NCBI RefSeq assembly: GCF_041435095.1
Contig: NZ_CP108025.1
Location: 372,001 to 436,000, forward strand
From: Kitasatospora sp. NBC_00315
Lineage (GTDB): Bacteria > Actinomycetota > Actinomycetes > Streptomycetales > Streptomycetaceae
DNA: 64,000 bases
Direction of reading: 5' to 3'
Of this stretch, positions 26,384-34,620 are shown piece after piece (the first letter of the stretch is position 1; each line of letters opens with the position of its first letter). Made by a program: the position numbers and the translations under genes. The notes beneath the pieces are model-generated. The model was not told the DNA's origin and ran no database searches. It saw nothing but the letters and a program-made list of their open reading frames with translations.

Positions 26384-27259
26384 GTGAAGGTTCGTTTCGG
26401 TAGAAGCCGTGGCCGGGTGCTCGCGGTCGCCGCACTGGCCGCGATCGTCGCCTCGACCGTCCCGGGAGCGGCGCCCGCGTCCGCGGCCACGGGATCGGAC
26501 GGGTCCGGGCTCGCGGACGCGATCACGTCCTTCGTCACCTCCACGCTCTCGGGCGTGGCCCAGGCGACCGACGGCGGCGCGGCACGTTCGGAGCACTGGG
26601 GCGTGATCACCCGCAACACCATCGGCTCCCCCGTCGCGGCCCTGCGCAACGGCCCCTACGGCTCGTACGGCGGAACCGGCGACGCCTCCGAGCCGCCCTA
26701 CGGGACCGGCAGCCTCGGCATCGAGGTCGCGGACAACTCCACCTCGCAGAGCCCGGGCGCCGAGAAGGTCGACTTCGGCAACGAGGTCGACTTCTACGGC
26801 GATTCAGTGCTGGACCTGGAGCAGGTCGGCTTCCACGTCTTCCAGACCAGCGAGAACGTCAGCAACGGCGGCCCCACCAACCTGCCGGGCATCAGGTTCG
26901 AGATCGACCCCAACGTCGGCACCGGCCAGAGCGACAACTACTCCGTGCTCGTATGGCAGCCCGACGCCGTCCCGGTCGCCTCCCTGAACCGCTGGAGCCC
27001 CTACCTCGACGCCACCACGAGCGGCACGTGGTACCTCACCGGCGGCGAGACCTCCTGCACCCAGGGCACCCCCTGCACCTTCACGGGTCTGAAGCAGTCC
27101 CTCGACGACGGCGGCAACGCCCCGACGATCCTCACCGCCTCGATCAGCAAGGGCCGCGACCACCTGTGGGTCGGCGCCGTGGACGGCCTCCGGATCAACG
27201 ACGACATCTACGACTTCGAAGCCGGCGGCGTCAACGCCCGACGCGTCGGACGCGGCTGA
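26384..27259 (+). CDS. Secreted protein of unknown function (291 aa)
   Basis: Starts at a GTG eight bases after a perfect AGGAGG, predicting strong translation. Signal peptide 1-34 (KVRFGRSRGR, hydrophobic core, ASA). The mature protein is acidic and beta-rich, with NGPYGSYGGTGDASEPPYGTGSLGIEV, FGNEVDFYGDSVLDLEQVGFHVFQT, and one Cys pair (SCTQGTPC). No catalytic motif was found. The DLEQVGFHVFQTSEN and RFEIDPN segments recall a small, poorly described family of exported actinobacterial proteins; I cannot name it. Monocistronic with a strong terminator. Confidence 0.75.
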   Translation: MKVRFGRSRGRVLAVAALAAIVASTVPGAAPASAATGSDGSGLADAITSFVTSTLSGVAQATDGGAARSEHWGVITRNTIGSPVAALRNGPYGSYGGTGDASEPPYGTGSLGIEVADNSTSQSPGAEKVDFGNEVDFYGDSVLDLEQVGFHVFQTSENVSNGGPTNLPGIRFEIDPNVGTGQSDNYSVLVWQPDAVPVASLNRWSPYLDATTSGTWYLTGGETSCTQGTPCTFTGLKQSLDDGGNAPTILTASISKGRDHLWVGAVDGLRINDDIYDFEAGGVNARRVGRG

Positions 27260-27304
27260 CGCACGATCTCGACCGGGCGGCGCTACGCGCACCGTCCGAC
27301 ACCA

Positions 27305-27343
27305 CCTCCGGGCGGCCCTCCTGCGGAGAGGGCCGCCCGGAGG
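27305..27343 (+). terminator. 15-bp perfect hairpin terminator
   Basis: CCTCCGGGCGGCCCT, nine-base loop, exact reverse complement, 45 bp after the stop codon at 27259. Confidence 0.85.
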
Positions 27344-27358
27344 CGCGACACCAGGAGC

Positions 27359-27598
27359 TCACCCGCCGCCCGGGGCCCGTCCTTCGTCGAAGTACCCGAC
27401 CCAGGTATGCCCGGCCGTGTCGTCGCGACGTGTTCGATCCCGTCGCCGAGAACGGCCTCGGCGACGACCTGTCCTGCCGAGTCGATGACTCGGGCGTTTG
27501 GCTCCACCCCGTCCGGGGGTACCGGCCGGAAGGGTGGCGGTGATCCCCGCCGGGCCGGGGCGCCCGCCGAAGGTCGGGTTCGCATCCCGGTACGGCAT
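27359..27598 (-). pseudogene. Small gene broken by two compensating frameshifts
   Basis: Three pieces in two minus frames join into one plausible protein of about 79 residues: MPYRDANPTFGGRPG through ITATLPAGTP, then DGVEPNARVIDSAGQVVAEA through GIEHVATT, then AGHTWVGYFDEGRAPGGG and a stop. The first switch falls in a run of five G/C (27510-27515 on the plus strand), the second near 27418-27428, and the second restores the original frame. Either two indels accumulated or the consensus is wrong at both places. The protein family is not known to me. The 400 bp to its right (27599-27997) hold no gene that I can support. Confidence 0.5.
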
Positions 27599-27997
27599 CC
27601 CAGGCACTCTCTGTTTCCGCAGGTCACCAGGGGTGGGATGGTTCCACCGTTGCAGGTTCAGCGACGGCTGTTGTGGTGCATCCCCGACGTCCTCGAAGCT
27701 CTGGGTGTCGCACCGGCCGCGGCGGAACACCCGCCCCGGCAACGACACGGCGACGACACCCACCCTGAACTCGTCCACCCGGGCACCCCTGTGCCCCGGC
27801 ACCCGGAGTGCGGACCTACCCGCACTGCGTTCCGGGCCGAGGACACGGAGACGCCCTCTTGTCCGATCGGGCGGTCGGGCGGTCGGGCCCTCGTGTCCTC
27901 GGATCGGACACGGACGGGGTGGCGACAAGTCGGCAGGCGCGCTCGGCGGGAATCCGAACGAGCGCGACCACATACGGACCAGAGAAGGAACACGCAC

Positions 27998-28522
27998 ATG
28001 AACGGCAACCCCCTCACACACCGTCGTCCGGGACACCGCGCGGCCGTCGCCGCCGCTCTCGTCCTGGCGGTCGGCTTCGGCATCTCGGCGCAGATGTCGG
28101 CGCAGGCGGCCGTCCACGCCCCCGCGCAGGTGTCCGCCGCCGCATCGGGGTCGGTCAGCGGCACGAACGGCCAGTCGGTGACCCGGGTCGCCGACTTCTA
28201 CGGCGCGTACATCGACGCGAAGGGCGACTACGAGGACCCGGACGGCACCCTCGCCACGGCGCTGCGCGCGCACTACCTGACACCCGAGTTCGCCGAGCGG
28301 CTGGCGGCCTGGGAGGAGGAGAACGGGGCGGACGGCGTCCTGCGTGCCCAGAACGTCCCGGCGCGGTGGACGGTGACCGACAACGGCGCCGTGGGCAACA
28401 GCCACGAGGTCGTCGTCACCCTGACCTACGGCAGCGGGGAGACGACGCAGAAGAGCAAGCTCTTCGTGCTGGTGGAGCGGTACAACCACATCGTCGACAT
28501 CGGCACGACGAGCAACCGCTGA
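27998..28522 (+). CDS. Secreted protein of unknown function (174 aa)
   Basis: ATG at 27998 after GAGAAGGA. Signal peptide about 1-38 (RRPGHR, Ala/Val/Leu core, AQAA). The mature part (VADFYGAYIDAKGDYEDPDGTLATALRAHYLTPEFAERLAAWEEENGADGVLRAQNVPARW) resembles the small exported NTF2-like/DUF3828-type fold found in Gram-negatives and some actinomycetes: a helical front half, then beta strands VTDNGAVGNSHEVVVTLTYGSGETTQKSKLFVLVERY. That assignment is tentative. Monocistronic; a terminator lies at 28764. Confidence 0.7.
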   Translation: MNGNPLTHRRPGHRAAVAAALVLAVGFGISAQMSAQAAVHAPAQVSAAASGSVSGTNGQSVTRVADFYGAYIDAKGDYEDPDGTLATALRAHYLTPEFAERLAAWEEENGADGVLRAQNVPARWTVTDNGAVGNSHEVVVTLTYGSGETTQKSKLFVLVERYNHIVDIGTTSNR

Positions 28523-28763
28523 CGGCGTGGCAACCCCACCCGGTCCGTCCCCGCGAAGATCCGGGCAGCCGCCCGCCGCCCGCACGAAGTACCTCCCGCG
28601 TGTGCGGACCGCACCGTGACGTGACCGGCATCCGGAGTACGGGGCCGGTACGGCATCGACACGGGACCGCACGGCACGGCACGGCACGGTCAACGGTGGC
28701 GCGAACGTGCGGGGCGCGGTCGGCGGACGCGACCCTGTGGTGAGGACGTGTCAGCCGGACGAG

Positions 28764-28802
28764 CGTGAGGGGGCCGACCGAAGCGCGGTCGGCCCCCTCA
28801 CG
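28764..28802. terminator. 16-bp perfect hairpin terminator
   Basis: CGTGAGGGGGCCGACC, seven-base loop, exact reverse complement. It lies between the convergent secreted-protein and methyltransferase genes. The 240 bp between it and the secreted-protein gene contain only a short GGCAC pentamer repeat (about 28671-28691). Confidence 0.85.
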
Positions 28803-28913
28803 GGGAGGCCAATCCGATCGAGGTACATCCGGACCCTTGCGGCAGGTCACCCCGGCGAACTCGAACCACCCGGACCACCGGGACCGGACCCGCGCGATGC
28901 CCGCCGACCGGCA

Positions 28914-29543
28914 CTATCGGAGCCGGGCCAGCAAGTGGGCGTCGAGGAAGCCCCGCTCGGAGGCCGGGTCGTGGAGCAGTCGGGCGAAGGTGGCGAACCC
29001 GGCCCCGGCGAGCAGCTCGGCGAACCGGTCCGCCGGCCAGCTGTAGGCGGGCGTCACCTTGTGGGCGAAGCGGACCGGATCGGGCGCGTCCGTCGCGAAG
29101 AACGAGACCAGGAGCAGACCCCCCGGCGCCAGGACCCGCGCCTGCTCGGCGAGCAGCGCGGGTAGTTCCCCGGGAGGAGTGTGGATCATCGAGTAGTGGG
29201 CCAGCACTCCGCCGAGCGAGCCGTCCTCAACCGGGAGGGCCTCCATCCGCGCCTCGTCGAACCGCAGTGCGGGATGGGCCCGCCGGGCGTGGTCGACCAT
29301 CGCCGGGGAGAGGTCGAGCCCGAAGGCGTCCAGTCCCAGGTCGTGCAGCATGGCGGTCAGATGTCCGGGCCCGCAGCCGACGTCGGCCGCCCGCGGATTC
29401 CCCGTCCCACGCACCAGCTCGGCGAAGGTGCCGATCATGTTCCGCGTGAACGGCTGCGTCTCCAGCCGATTGGCGAACATCGACGCGTACAGCTCGACGA
29501 TCCCGCCGTAGGCCGCCTTGGTTTCTTCCTGGTGCTCCGCCAC
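28914..29543 (-). CDS. Class I SAM-dependent methyltransferase (209 aa)
   Basis: Starts at a GTG at 29543 with no good ribosome binding site, so it may be leaderless or start a little downstream. Motif I is AADVGCGPGHLTAML, followed by LDAFGLDLSPAMVDHARR, VEDGSLGGVLAHYSMIHT (motif II-III region) and ARVLAPGGLLLVSFF. It is a methyltransferase domain of the Methyltransf_25/11 type for a small molecule, substrate unknown. N-terminal YGGIVELYASMFANRLETQPFTRNMI suggests a substrate-gating helix. It is flanked by unrelated genes. Confidence 0.85.
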   Translation of the reverse strand: MAEHQEETKAAYGGIVELYASMFANRLETQPFTRNMIGTFAELVRGTGNPRAADVGCGPGHLTAMLHDLGLDAFGLDLSPAMVDHARRAHPALRFDEARMEALPVEDGSLGGVLAHYSMIHTPPGELPALLAEQARVLAPGGLLLVSFFATDAPDPVRFAHKVTPAYSWPADRFAELLAGAGFATFARLLHDPASERGFLDAHLLARLR

Positions 29544-29715
29544 GGGAGAGAAGTTAACACCCCGGTTCGCAACTACTCACCGCCTCCGTACCGAATCCCG
29601 CGCCGTCGGGGAGCTGACAGCACCGGGAAGCCGGGCGGGGGACGTCGCCGCCCGGCCCCGGCCCCGGCCCCGGCGGATCGTCCCGTGGCCGGTCCGGGCA
29701 GGAGGTACGGCCGGG

Positions 29716-30981
29716 CTACGGCAGAGCGCCGAGGGCGTGGCCGATGGTGTCGAGTTCCTGCCGCAGGAAGCCCGGGCCGCTGTGGCCGGCGGGCGCGAAG
29801 GTCTTCAGAAAGACCTTCACTCGCAGGCTGCCGTCGGCCTCCTCCTTGACCTTGTCCACAGCGGCCCGGAAGTAGACGGTGTGCGGCCCGGCCGACTGGA
29901 TGTCGAGTTCGATGTCCTGGCCGAACCAGTCCTCGGGATCCGAGTTGACCTGACGGGTCAGTTCGGCGAGGCAGCTCTCCGCGATTCCGGGCAGGACCTC
30001 CACGGCCAGTGCCGACACGGCGGCGAAGGTGGTGACGCCCGGCCAGATGGTGTTGATCGGGCGCGCGGTGGCACGGAAGTCGAAGAAGGCGAAGGTGTGC
30101 CGGGTGCAGACGTGGTGAGTGCTCGCCTCGTCGACGGAGACGGTCAGGACCACCGGGCAGGCGTTGAACGTGCCCCGCGCCTGCCCGCTCCCCACCACGG
30201 TGGCGGAGGCGTGGAACTGGGCGATGGCCTGCGCGTTGTGCCGGGCCGCGGCGAAGAGCTGCTGCCCGGCCTGCGCACCGGGATAGTTGGTCAGGCCCTT
30301 GCGGAGGTTCTCGTGGGTGACCGTGTCGTGGAGCCACTGCTCACGCAACGGCGGGTAGAGCAGCAGGTCGCCGCGGACACTGCCGTACGCCGTCTGGGCG
30401 GCCTCGTGCGCCTGACCGAGCAGCCGGGTCAGCTCCTTCCACAGGTCCGCGTCGAAGTCGCCCAGTCCGTTGTTGGCGCCGTCCGCGGTGGTCCAGGCGT
30501 CTTCCAGCTCCTTGAGGAGGGTGGAGACGGCGTCCATCCGCCGTCGGCCGTTCCCGGCCGGCTCCGCCTCGGTGTCCGCGTCGAACTCCTGGCCCGGATC
30601 GGTCGACGGGCTCATCGGTCCCAGTGACACCATGATCGGCAGGTTCCAGAGCAGTCGGTGCGGGCTGGTTTTGGGCCTCGCGTCCATCACGGCCCGGACC
30701 ACCGGTTCGCCCGCCAGCCGCCAGCAAAGCCCCCAGAACGCCCGAACAGCGGCCTTCAGCTCCGGGTCGGGAGCGTTGTAGAGGATGGCGATCTGCTCCG
30801 CGATCGAACTGAGCTTCTCCTTGGAGATCTTGTGGTGGAGGGCGCCGGCACCCCACTCGGCCGGGAACGCGTACCGTGCCTTTCCTTTGGTGATCGGGAC
30901 GACCGCCCAGTCGGCCTTGCCGGGGACCTGCTTGCCGGTGTTGGGCGCGTCGACGGGGGTGATCGGGACGGCAGTCGTCAT
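29716..30981 (-). CDS. Unrecognised cytoplasmic protein (421 aa)
   Basis: The start is the ATG at 30981, five bases after AAAGAGGAC. Coding statistics are excellent, but I do not recognise a family. There is no signal peptide or membrane helix. The N-terminal 150 residues are mostly helical (ISKEKLSSIAEQIAILYNAPDPELKAAVRAFWGLCWRL). A helical middle (MDAVSTLLKELEDAWTT) leads to a C-terminal half that looks alpha/beta with CTRHTFAFFDFRATARPINTIWPGVTTFAAV and a final beta-rich VYFRAAVDKVKEE to KVFLKTFAP. No nucleotide- or metal-binding motif stands out. It is a stand-alone gene; the 315 bp upstream contain no gene that I can support. Confidence 0.75.
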   Translation of the reverse strand: MTTAVPITPVDAPNTGKQVPGKADWAVVPITKGKARYAFPAEWGAGALHHKISKEKLSSIAEQIAILYNAPDPELKAAVRAFWGLCWRLAGEPVVRAVMDARPKTSPHRLLWNLPIMVSLGPMSPSTDPGQEFDADTEAEPAGNGRRRMDAVSTLLKELEDAWTTADGANNGLGDFDADLWKELTRLLGQAHEAAQTAYGSVRGDLLLYPPLREQWLHDTVTHENLRKGLTNYPGAQAGQQLFAAARHNAQAIAQFHASATVVGSGQARGTFNACPVVLTVSVDEASTHHVCTRHTFAFFDFRATARPINTIWPGVTTFAAVSALAVEVLPGIAESCLAELTRQVNSDPEDWFGQDIELDIQSAGPHTVYFRAAVDKVKEEADGSLRVKVFLKTFAPAGHSGPGFLRQELDTIGHALGALP

Positions 30982-31296
30982 GTAGTCCTCTTTCGCAGGG
31001 GGCCGTACCGCCGGACCGCGGCTCGACGGCCCGTCAGGTGGCCAGGTTCCCGTGCCTGGATGCACAACGACTAAACGCCCGGCCCGAGGGGGTGTCCGGG
31101 CTCCGGCGGCCGGCAGACCGCCCTGTTCGTCGCTGCTTCTCGGCGCTCGCCTCCGCGCTGCGCCGATCTCCCGCCCGGCCGCACCCCGCCGTCGTCGTCC
31201 TGGAGCGCGGTCGGATCCCCTGGACCGGAGTGGTGGACGCGGTCCGGCTCGGACCCGAGGACGTCGGCCTGCCCGAGAGCGGGATCCGGCGGGGCC

Positions 31297-32262
31297 CTAC
31301 TGCTGCCGGGCGGCGTCCATGTGCAGGCGGATGGTGGTTCCCGTGTCGCAGGTGGAGCGTATCTCGACGAGGTCGCAGAGCTGGTGGGCGAGCCAGAGGC
31401 CGCGGCCGCCGATCTGATCCGCGGCGGGGCGGCTGCGGCCGGCCATCACGTCGGAGATGTAGCCGGAGTCGTGGAACTCGCAGAGGAACGTCGCGTCCTG
31501 GGCCCAGGTGCGCAGGGTGCCGTGGCCTCCGCCGTGGCGGATGCTGTTCGTCGCGATCTCCGTGACGGCGACGGCCAGTTTCGGCAGTCGGTTCGGCGGG
31601 ACACCCGCGTCGGACGCGCACTGCGAGACCTTCGAGCGGATCGCGGCCAGGTCACCGTCCGTGTAGCTCAGCTCCTGGAACGGATCGCACGGGCCGGCCA
31701 GCTCGTCGAAGGGGTACACCTCGGCGGTCAGGTACTCCTCGTTGGCCACGTGCCGGTCGTGCCGGCGGATCAGCGGGTGACAGCGCGAGAGCGATCGCAG
31801 GGCGTCCTGGTCGTCGTCGGCGGCGTCGTAGGGGCACAGCATCGACCAGGTGGAGCTGCGCGCGAAGGCCCGGTTCAGGAGCCACTCGTGGTAGCGCAGC
31901 TCCGAGAGGTGCGCCGCGCTGCGCGCGTGGCGCCAGGCGGTCTCTCCGATGGCGCGTACGGGCCTGCCGCCCTCGCCGTGCTCGTTCATCCAGGCCGACC
32001 AGGCGGCGATGTGCCGGCCGGGGTTGGGGCCGGCCGTCGTGGTGTCGACGAAGGTGACGGCGGGTTCGTCCACGAGTTCGCCGCGCAGGAGCGAGGTCTT
32101 GTCCGAGGGCACGGCGACGACCACCGCCTCGTCGGCCTCCAGGGCCTCGTGGATGAAGCCCAAGGTCCCGGACAGGAACTGCGCGTCCCCGCGGTAGGGG
32201 TACAGCTCGTGGCGGAACGGGGTCTCGCTCCGGCCGGACGCCGGGGGCACGGTCGCGGTCAT
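31297..32262 (-). CDS. MEDS-domain protein with C-terminal anti-sigma-type ATPase domain (321 aa)
   Basis: Starts at the ATG at 32262, overlapping the stop of the upstream gene (ATGA). Residues 1-170 are a MEDS (DcmR-type sensory) domain: FRHELYPYRGDAQFLSGTLGFIHEALEADEAVVVAVPSDKT. Residues about 195-321 are a HATPase_c domain of the RsbW/SpoIIAB type: LPKLAVAVTEIATNSIRHGGG (N-box with Glu and Asn) and IGGRGLWLAHQLCDLVEI (G-box). Such proteins are thought to act in partner-switching control of sigma factors. Its likely partner is the coupled upstream protein, whose C-terminus is a STAS domain. Confidence 0.85.
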   Translation of the reverse strand: MTATVPPASGRSETPFRHELYPYRGDAQFLSGTLGFIHEALEADEAVVVAVPSDKTSLLRGELVDEPAVTFVDTTTAGPNPGRHIAAWSAWMNEHGEGGRPVRAIGETAWRHARSAAHLSELRYHEWLLNRAFARSSTWSMLCPYDAADDDQDALRSLSRCHPLIRRHDRHVANEEYLTAEVYPFDELAGPCDPFQELSYTDGDLAAIRSKVSQCASDAGVPPNRLPKLAVAVTEIATNSIRHGGGHGTLRTWAQDATFLCEFHDSGYISDVMAGRSRPAADQIGGRGLWLAHQLCDLVEIRSTCDTGTTIRLHMDAARQQ

Positions 32263-33059
32263 GTCGCCATCACCACCGGCAGGTCGGCGGCCGCGTAACC
32301 CGCCAGTTCCCAGCACAGGCGCACGGTGTCGTTGGCGCCCTCCACGACGATCCGGCGGCCGGGCAGGTGACGGGCCGCGTCGATCAGGGCGTGCATGCCG
32401 GCGGCGTCGATGATCTCGACGGCGTCGAACCGCAGCTTCACCGTGGGGGTACACCGGACGGCGGCGCGGACCGCGGCGTTGAACGTCGCCGCGCACTCCG
32501 AGTCGACCACTCCGTCCACACTCCACCGGTCGACGCCCGTGCTGAACATCCGAAAGGCCGGACGCGCAGCACGTGTGCCCACCTCGTGGGGATGCATACA
32601 TGCCACGCCCTCCAGCGTAGACCGGTCCCACTGCGACGGCCGGAAGGCGCACACCACGATGGCACCGCTCTCCGAGGCGAACTCGTCGAGCTTGAGCTCC
32701 CGGGCCAGCAGCTCCTCGGCCCCGCCGGCCGCCGTCGGGGGCACCGGTTCGGTGAGGACCCGCACCGACCGGAAGCCCTCCCGGACTGCGGTTCGGACCT
32801 CCCTGCGCACCGCGGCCAGCATCACATCCGTGTCCGCCGCGTCCGGCAGACCGAGGATCCCCGGGGCCGAGGGGACTTTGTCGCGCTCCGACCCAACGGT
32901 GTCGAGAGCACCGATGACCACGACCTTGTCCCCGTACAGGGCTCCGTCGGCCACGTAGGCGCGAGCATCGGCCAGCGTGGCAGCCGGTTCCATCCGCCAG
33001 CAGACGTGGTCACCGAGGTCGACCTCGTCCAACGTCGCCAAAGCCCGCGCCGCTCTCAC
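32259..33059 (-). CDS. MEDS-domain protein with C-terminal STAS domain (266 aa)
   Basis: The start is the GTG at 33059 behind GGAAGGGG; the ORF runs further upstream without protein character. The N-terminal MEDS domain begins LATLDEVDLGDHVCWRM and spans to about residue 155. The C-terminal STAS domain spans about 165-266 (CTPTVKLRFDAVEIIDAAGMHALIDAARHLPGRRIVVEGANDTVRLCWELAG). The usual phosphorylatable Ser/Thr of anti-sigma antagonists sits in DxSSLG; here the region reads EIIDAAGMHAL, so the Ser is replaced by Ala. With the coupled kinase-like partner, a signal-sensing partner switch is plausible but would work without classic phosphorylation. Confidence 0.85.
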   Translation of the reverse strand: MRAARALATLDEVDLGDHVCWRMEPAATLADARAYVADGALYGDKVVVIGALDTVGSERDKVPSAPGILGLPDAADTDVMLAAVRREVRTAVREGFRSVRVLTEPVPPTAAGGAEELLARELKLDEFASESGAIVVCAFRPSQWDRSTLEGVACMHPHEVGTRAARPAFRMFSTGVDRWSVDGVVDSECAATFNAAVRAAVRCTPTVKLRFDAVEIIDAAGMHALIDAARHLPGRRIVVEGANDTVRLCWELAGYAAADLPVVMAT

Positions 33060-33321
33060 CCCGTCCCCTTCCGATGTCAACCCGACCCGCGGATACAGCA
33101 GAATACTGGGCCCGGGCAGGGGGCCGCGAAGCCGAGCCGTCGGCCGGCCCGCGAGCAGGCGCCCCGCGTACGCCTGCCCGCCGCGGGAACCGCCAATCGC
33201 CGACCGGAGCCGGACCGACGAGTCGGCGCGCGGGTGGAACGCCCCCGGCGTCACCCCCAGGACGGGCGTCGTCTCGTGGGCGTCGTCGGCATCGGCGGGT
33301 CGACCGCGGTGCGGGGGGCGG

Positions 33322-33462
33322 TCAGTGCGGCCGGTCGAGCTGGATCCGGATGGACGGGGAGAGTGCGGCGGCGATGTCGTCCAGGGGCACGGTCGCCAGG
33401 GGGCCGATCGCGAGCACGTAGCGTGCGACGGCCGCGCCGAGGAGTCGGCCGGCGGCGAGGTC
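33322..33462 (-). pseudogene. C-terminal remnant of a TetR-family regulator
   Basis: The minus frame ending at 33322 reads GRLLGAAVARYVLAIGPLAT, PLDDIAAALSP, IRIQLDRPH and stop. This is the typical last 45 residues of a TetR_C-type ligand domain. Upstream of about 33462 the frame runs into the antisense of another gene remnant, and no DNA-binding domain exists. Only the tail survived a deletion. Confidence 0.5.
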
Positions 33463-33690
33463 ACCGCGACCGCGAGCCCGCGCAGCGCCGAGCGTGTGCG
33501 CGCCCACGGCGCAGACCACGTCGTCGACCACACCGCCACCCCGGTCGACAAGGCCGCCGTGGGCGCGTTCGACGTCGTGGTCAAGCTCGTACCGACCTCC
33601 CCAAGGCACCGACACGCTGGCCGCCCTCACCGCCGACGGCGGCGTGTTCGTGACCGCCACCACCGCGCCCGCCACCGAGCCGGGCCGCGA
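33455..33690 (+). pseudogene. Internal fragment of a zinc-type alcohol dehydrogenase/quinone oxidoreductase
   Basis: Two plus-strand frames give VTATASPRSAERVRAHGADHVVDHTA through AFDVVV, then TDTLAALTADGGVFVTATTAP. These are the end of the Rossmann fold and following strand of medium-chain NADPH:quinone reductases. A frameshift near 33600 joins them, and both N- and C-terminal parts are absent. It abuts the TetR tail on the opposite strand, so a deletion fused two genes here. Confidence 0.5.
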
Positions 33691-33726
33691 CACATGTCGC
33701 CGACGATCCCGTACTCACCGGGCTCC

Positions 33727-34620
33727 TCACCGGCTGATCCGACGCGGCACCGCCAGCGCGACGAGCTTGTCCGGGTTGCGGACGGCGTAGATGCTGGTGA
33801 TCTTCCCGTCGAGGATCTCGGCCAGGAAGACGCCTTCCGGGCGGTCGCCACCGTGGACCACCATCGCGGGCATGTTGTTGCAGTTGACCACCTCGATCCG
33901 CGGGTTCACCAGCCGCCCCCTGCGGAAGATGCTCATGAGGACGGCGGCCACCTTCTCCGCCCCCACCACCGGCCGACGCGCCGCGGTGGTCCTTCCGCCG
34001 CTGTCCGCGGTCCAGCAGGCGTCCGGTGCGAGCAGCGAGAGCAGCCCTTCCAGGTCACCGGTTGCCGCCGCGGTCATGAACTGCCGGGTGATGCGCGCGG
34101 TCCTCGCCGCGTCGACGGGCTCGAAGCGCCTACGCCGCGCCCGCACGTGCTCGCGGGCGCGGTGCGCCACCTGGCGCACCGTCACCACGGACTTGCCCAC
34201 CGCCAGGGCGACGTCGTCGTAGTCGAAGCCGAACACCTCGCGCAGCACGAACACCGCACGCTCGTCGGGGGTGAGTGTTTCGAGCAGCACGAGCATCGCC
34301 ATCGACACGGACTCGGCGAGCACCATGTCGGCCGACGCGTCGTTGTCGTCGAGCAGCAGCGGTTCGGGCAGCCACGGGCCGACGTAGTCCTCGCGACGGC
34401 GCGCACTCGCCCGCAGTGCGTTGAGCGCCTGCCGGGTCACCAGCTGGGCCAGGTACGACTTGGTGTCCCGCACCGTCGCGAGGTCGACGTCGGCCCACCG
34501 TAGGTAGCTGTCCTGCAGCACGTCGTCGGATTCGGTCGCCGAGCCGAGCATCTCGTAGACGATCGTGAACAGCAGCGGCCGCAGCAGGGTGAACCGCTCG
34601 GCGTGCTCGTCGGTGCTCAC
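33727..34620 (-). CDS. ECF41-type sigma factor with SnoaL-like C-terminal domain (297 aa)
   Basis: Begins at a GTG overlapping the stop of the oxidoreductase gene (GTGA). Region 2 (RPLLFTIVYEMLGSATESDDVLQDSYLRWADV), region 4 (TLTPDERAVFVLREVFGFDYDDVALAVGKSVVTVRQVAHRAREHV) and a C-terminal SnoaL-like domain of about 110 residues (FMTAAATGDLEGLLSLLAPDACWTADSGG to IYAVRNPDKLVAL) identify the ECF41/SigJ group. In that group the C-terminal domain replaces a separate anti-sigma factor, and the gene normally sits beside an oxidoreductase, epimerase or carboxymuconolactone decarboxylase, as here. Confidence 0.92.
   Translation of the reverse strand: MSTDEHAERFTLLRPLLFTIVYEMLGSATESDDVLQDSYLRWADVDLATVRDTKSYLAQLVTRQALNALRASARRREDYVGPWLPEPLLLDDNDASADMVLAESVSMAMLVLLETLTPDERAVFVLREVFGFDYDDVALAVGKSVVTVRQVAHRAREHVRARRRRFEPVDAARTARITRQFMTAAATGDLEGLLSLLAPDACWTADSGGRTTAARRPVVGAEKVAAVLMSIFRRGRLVNPRIEVVNCNNMPAMVVHGGDRPEGVFLAEILDGKITSIYAVRNPDKLVALAVPRRISR

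Noticed and set aside
28671..28691. Short GGCAC pentamer repeat
   Set aside because: Only about four units in non-coding DNA; likely chance or slippage.
33259..33584. N-terminal extension of the MEDS-STAS protein up to 33584
   Set aside because: A strong ribosome site precedes the GTG at 33059, and the upstream translation is low-complexity Ser/Arg/Pro.
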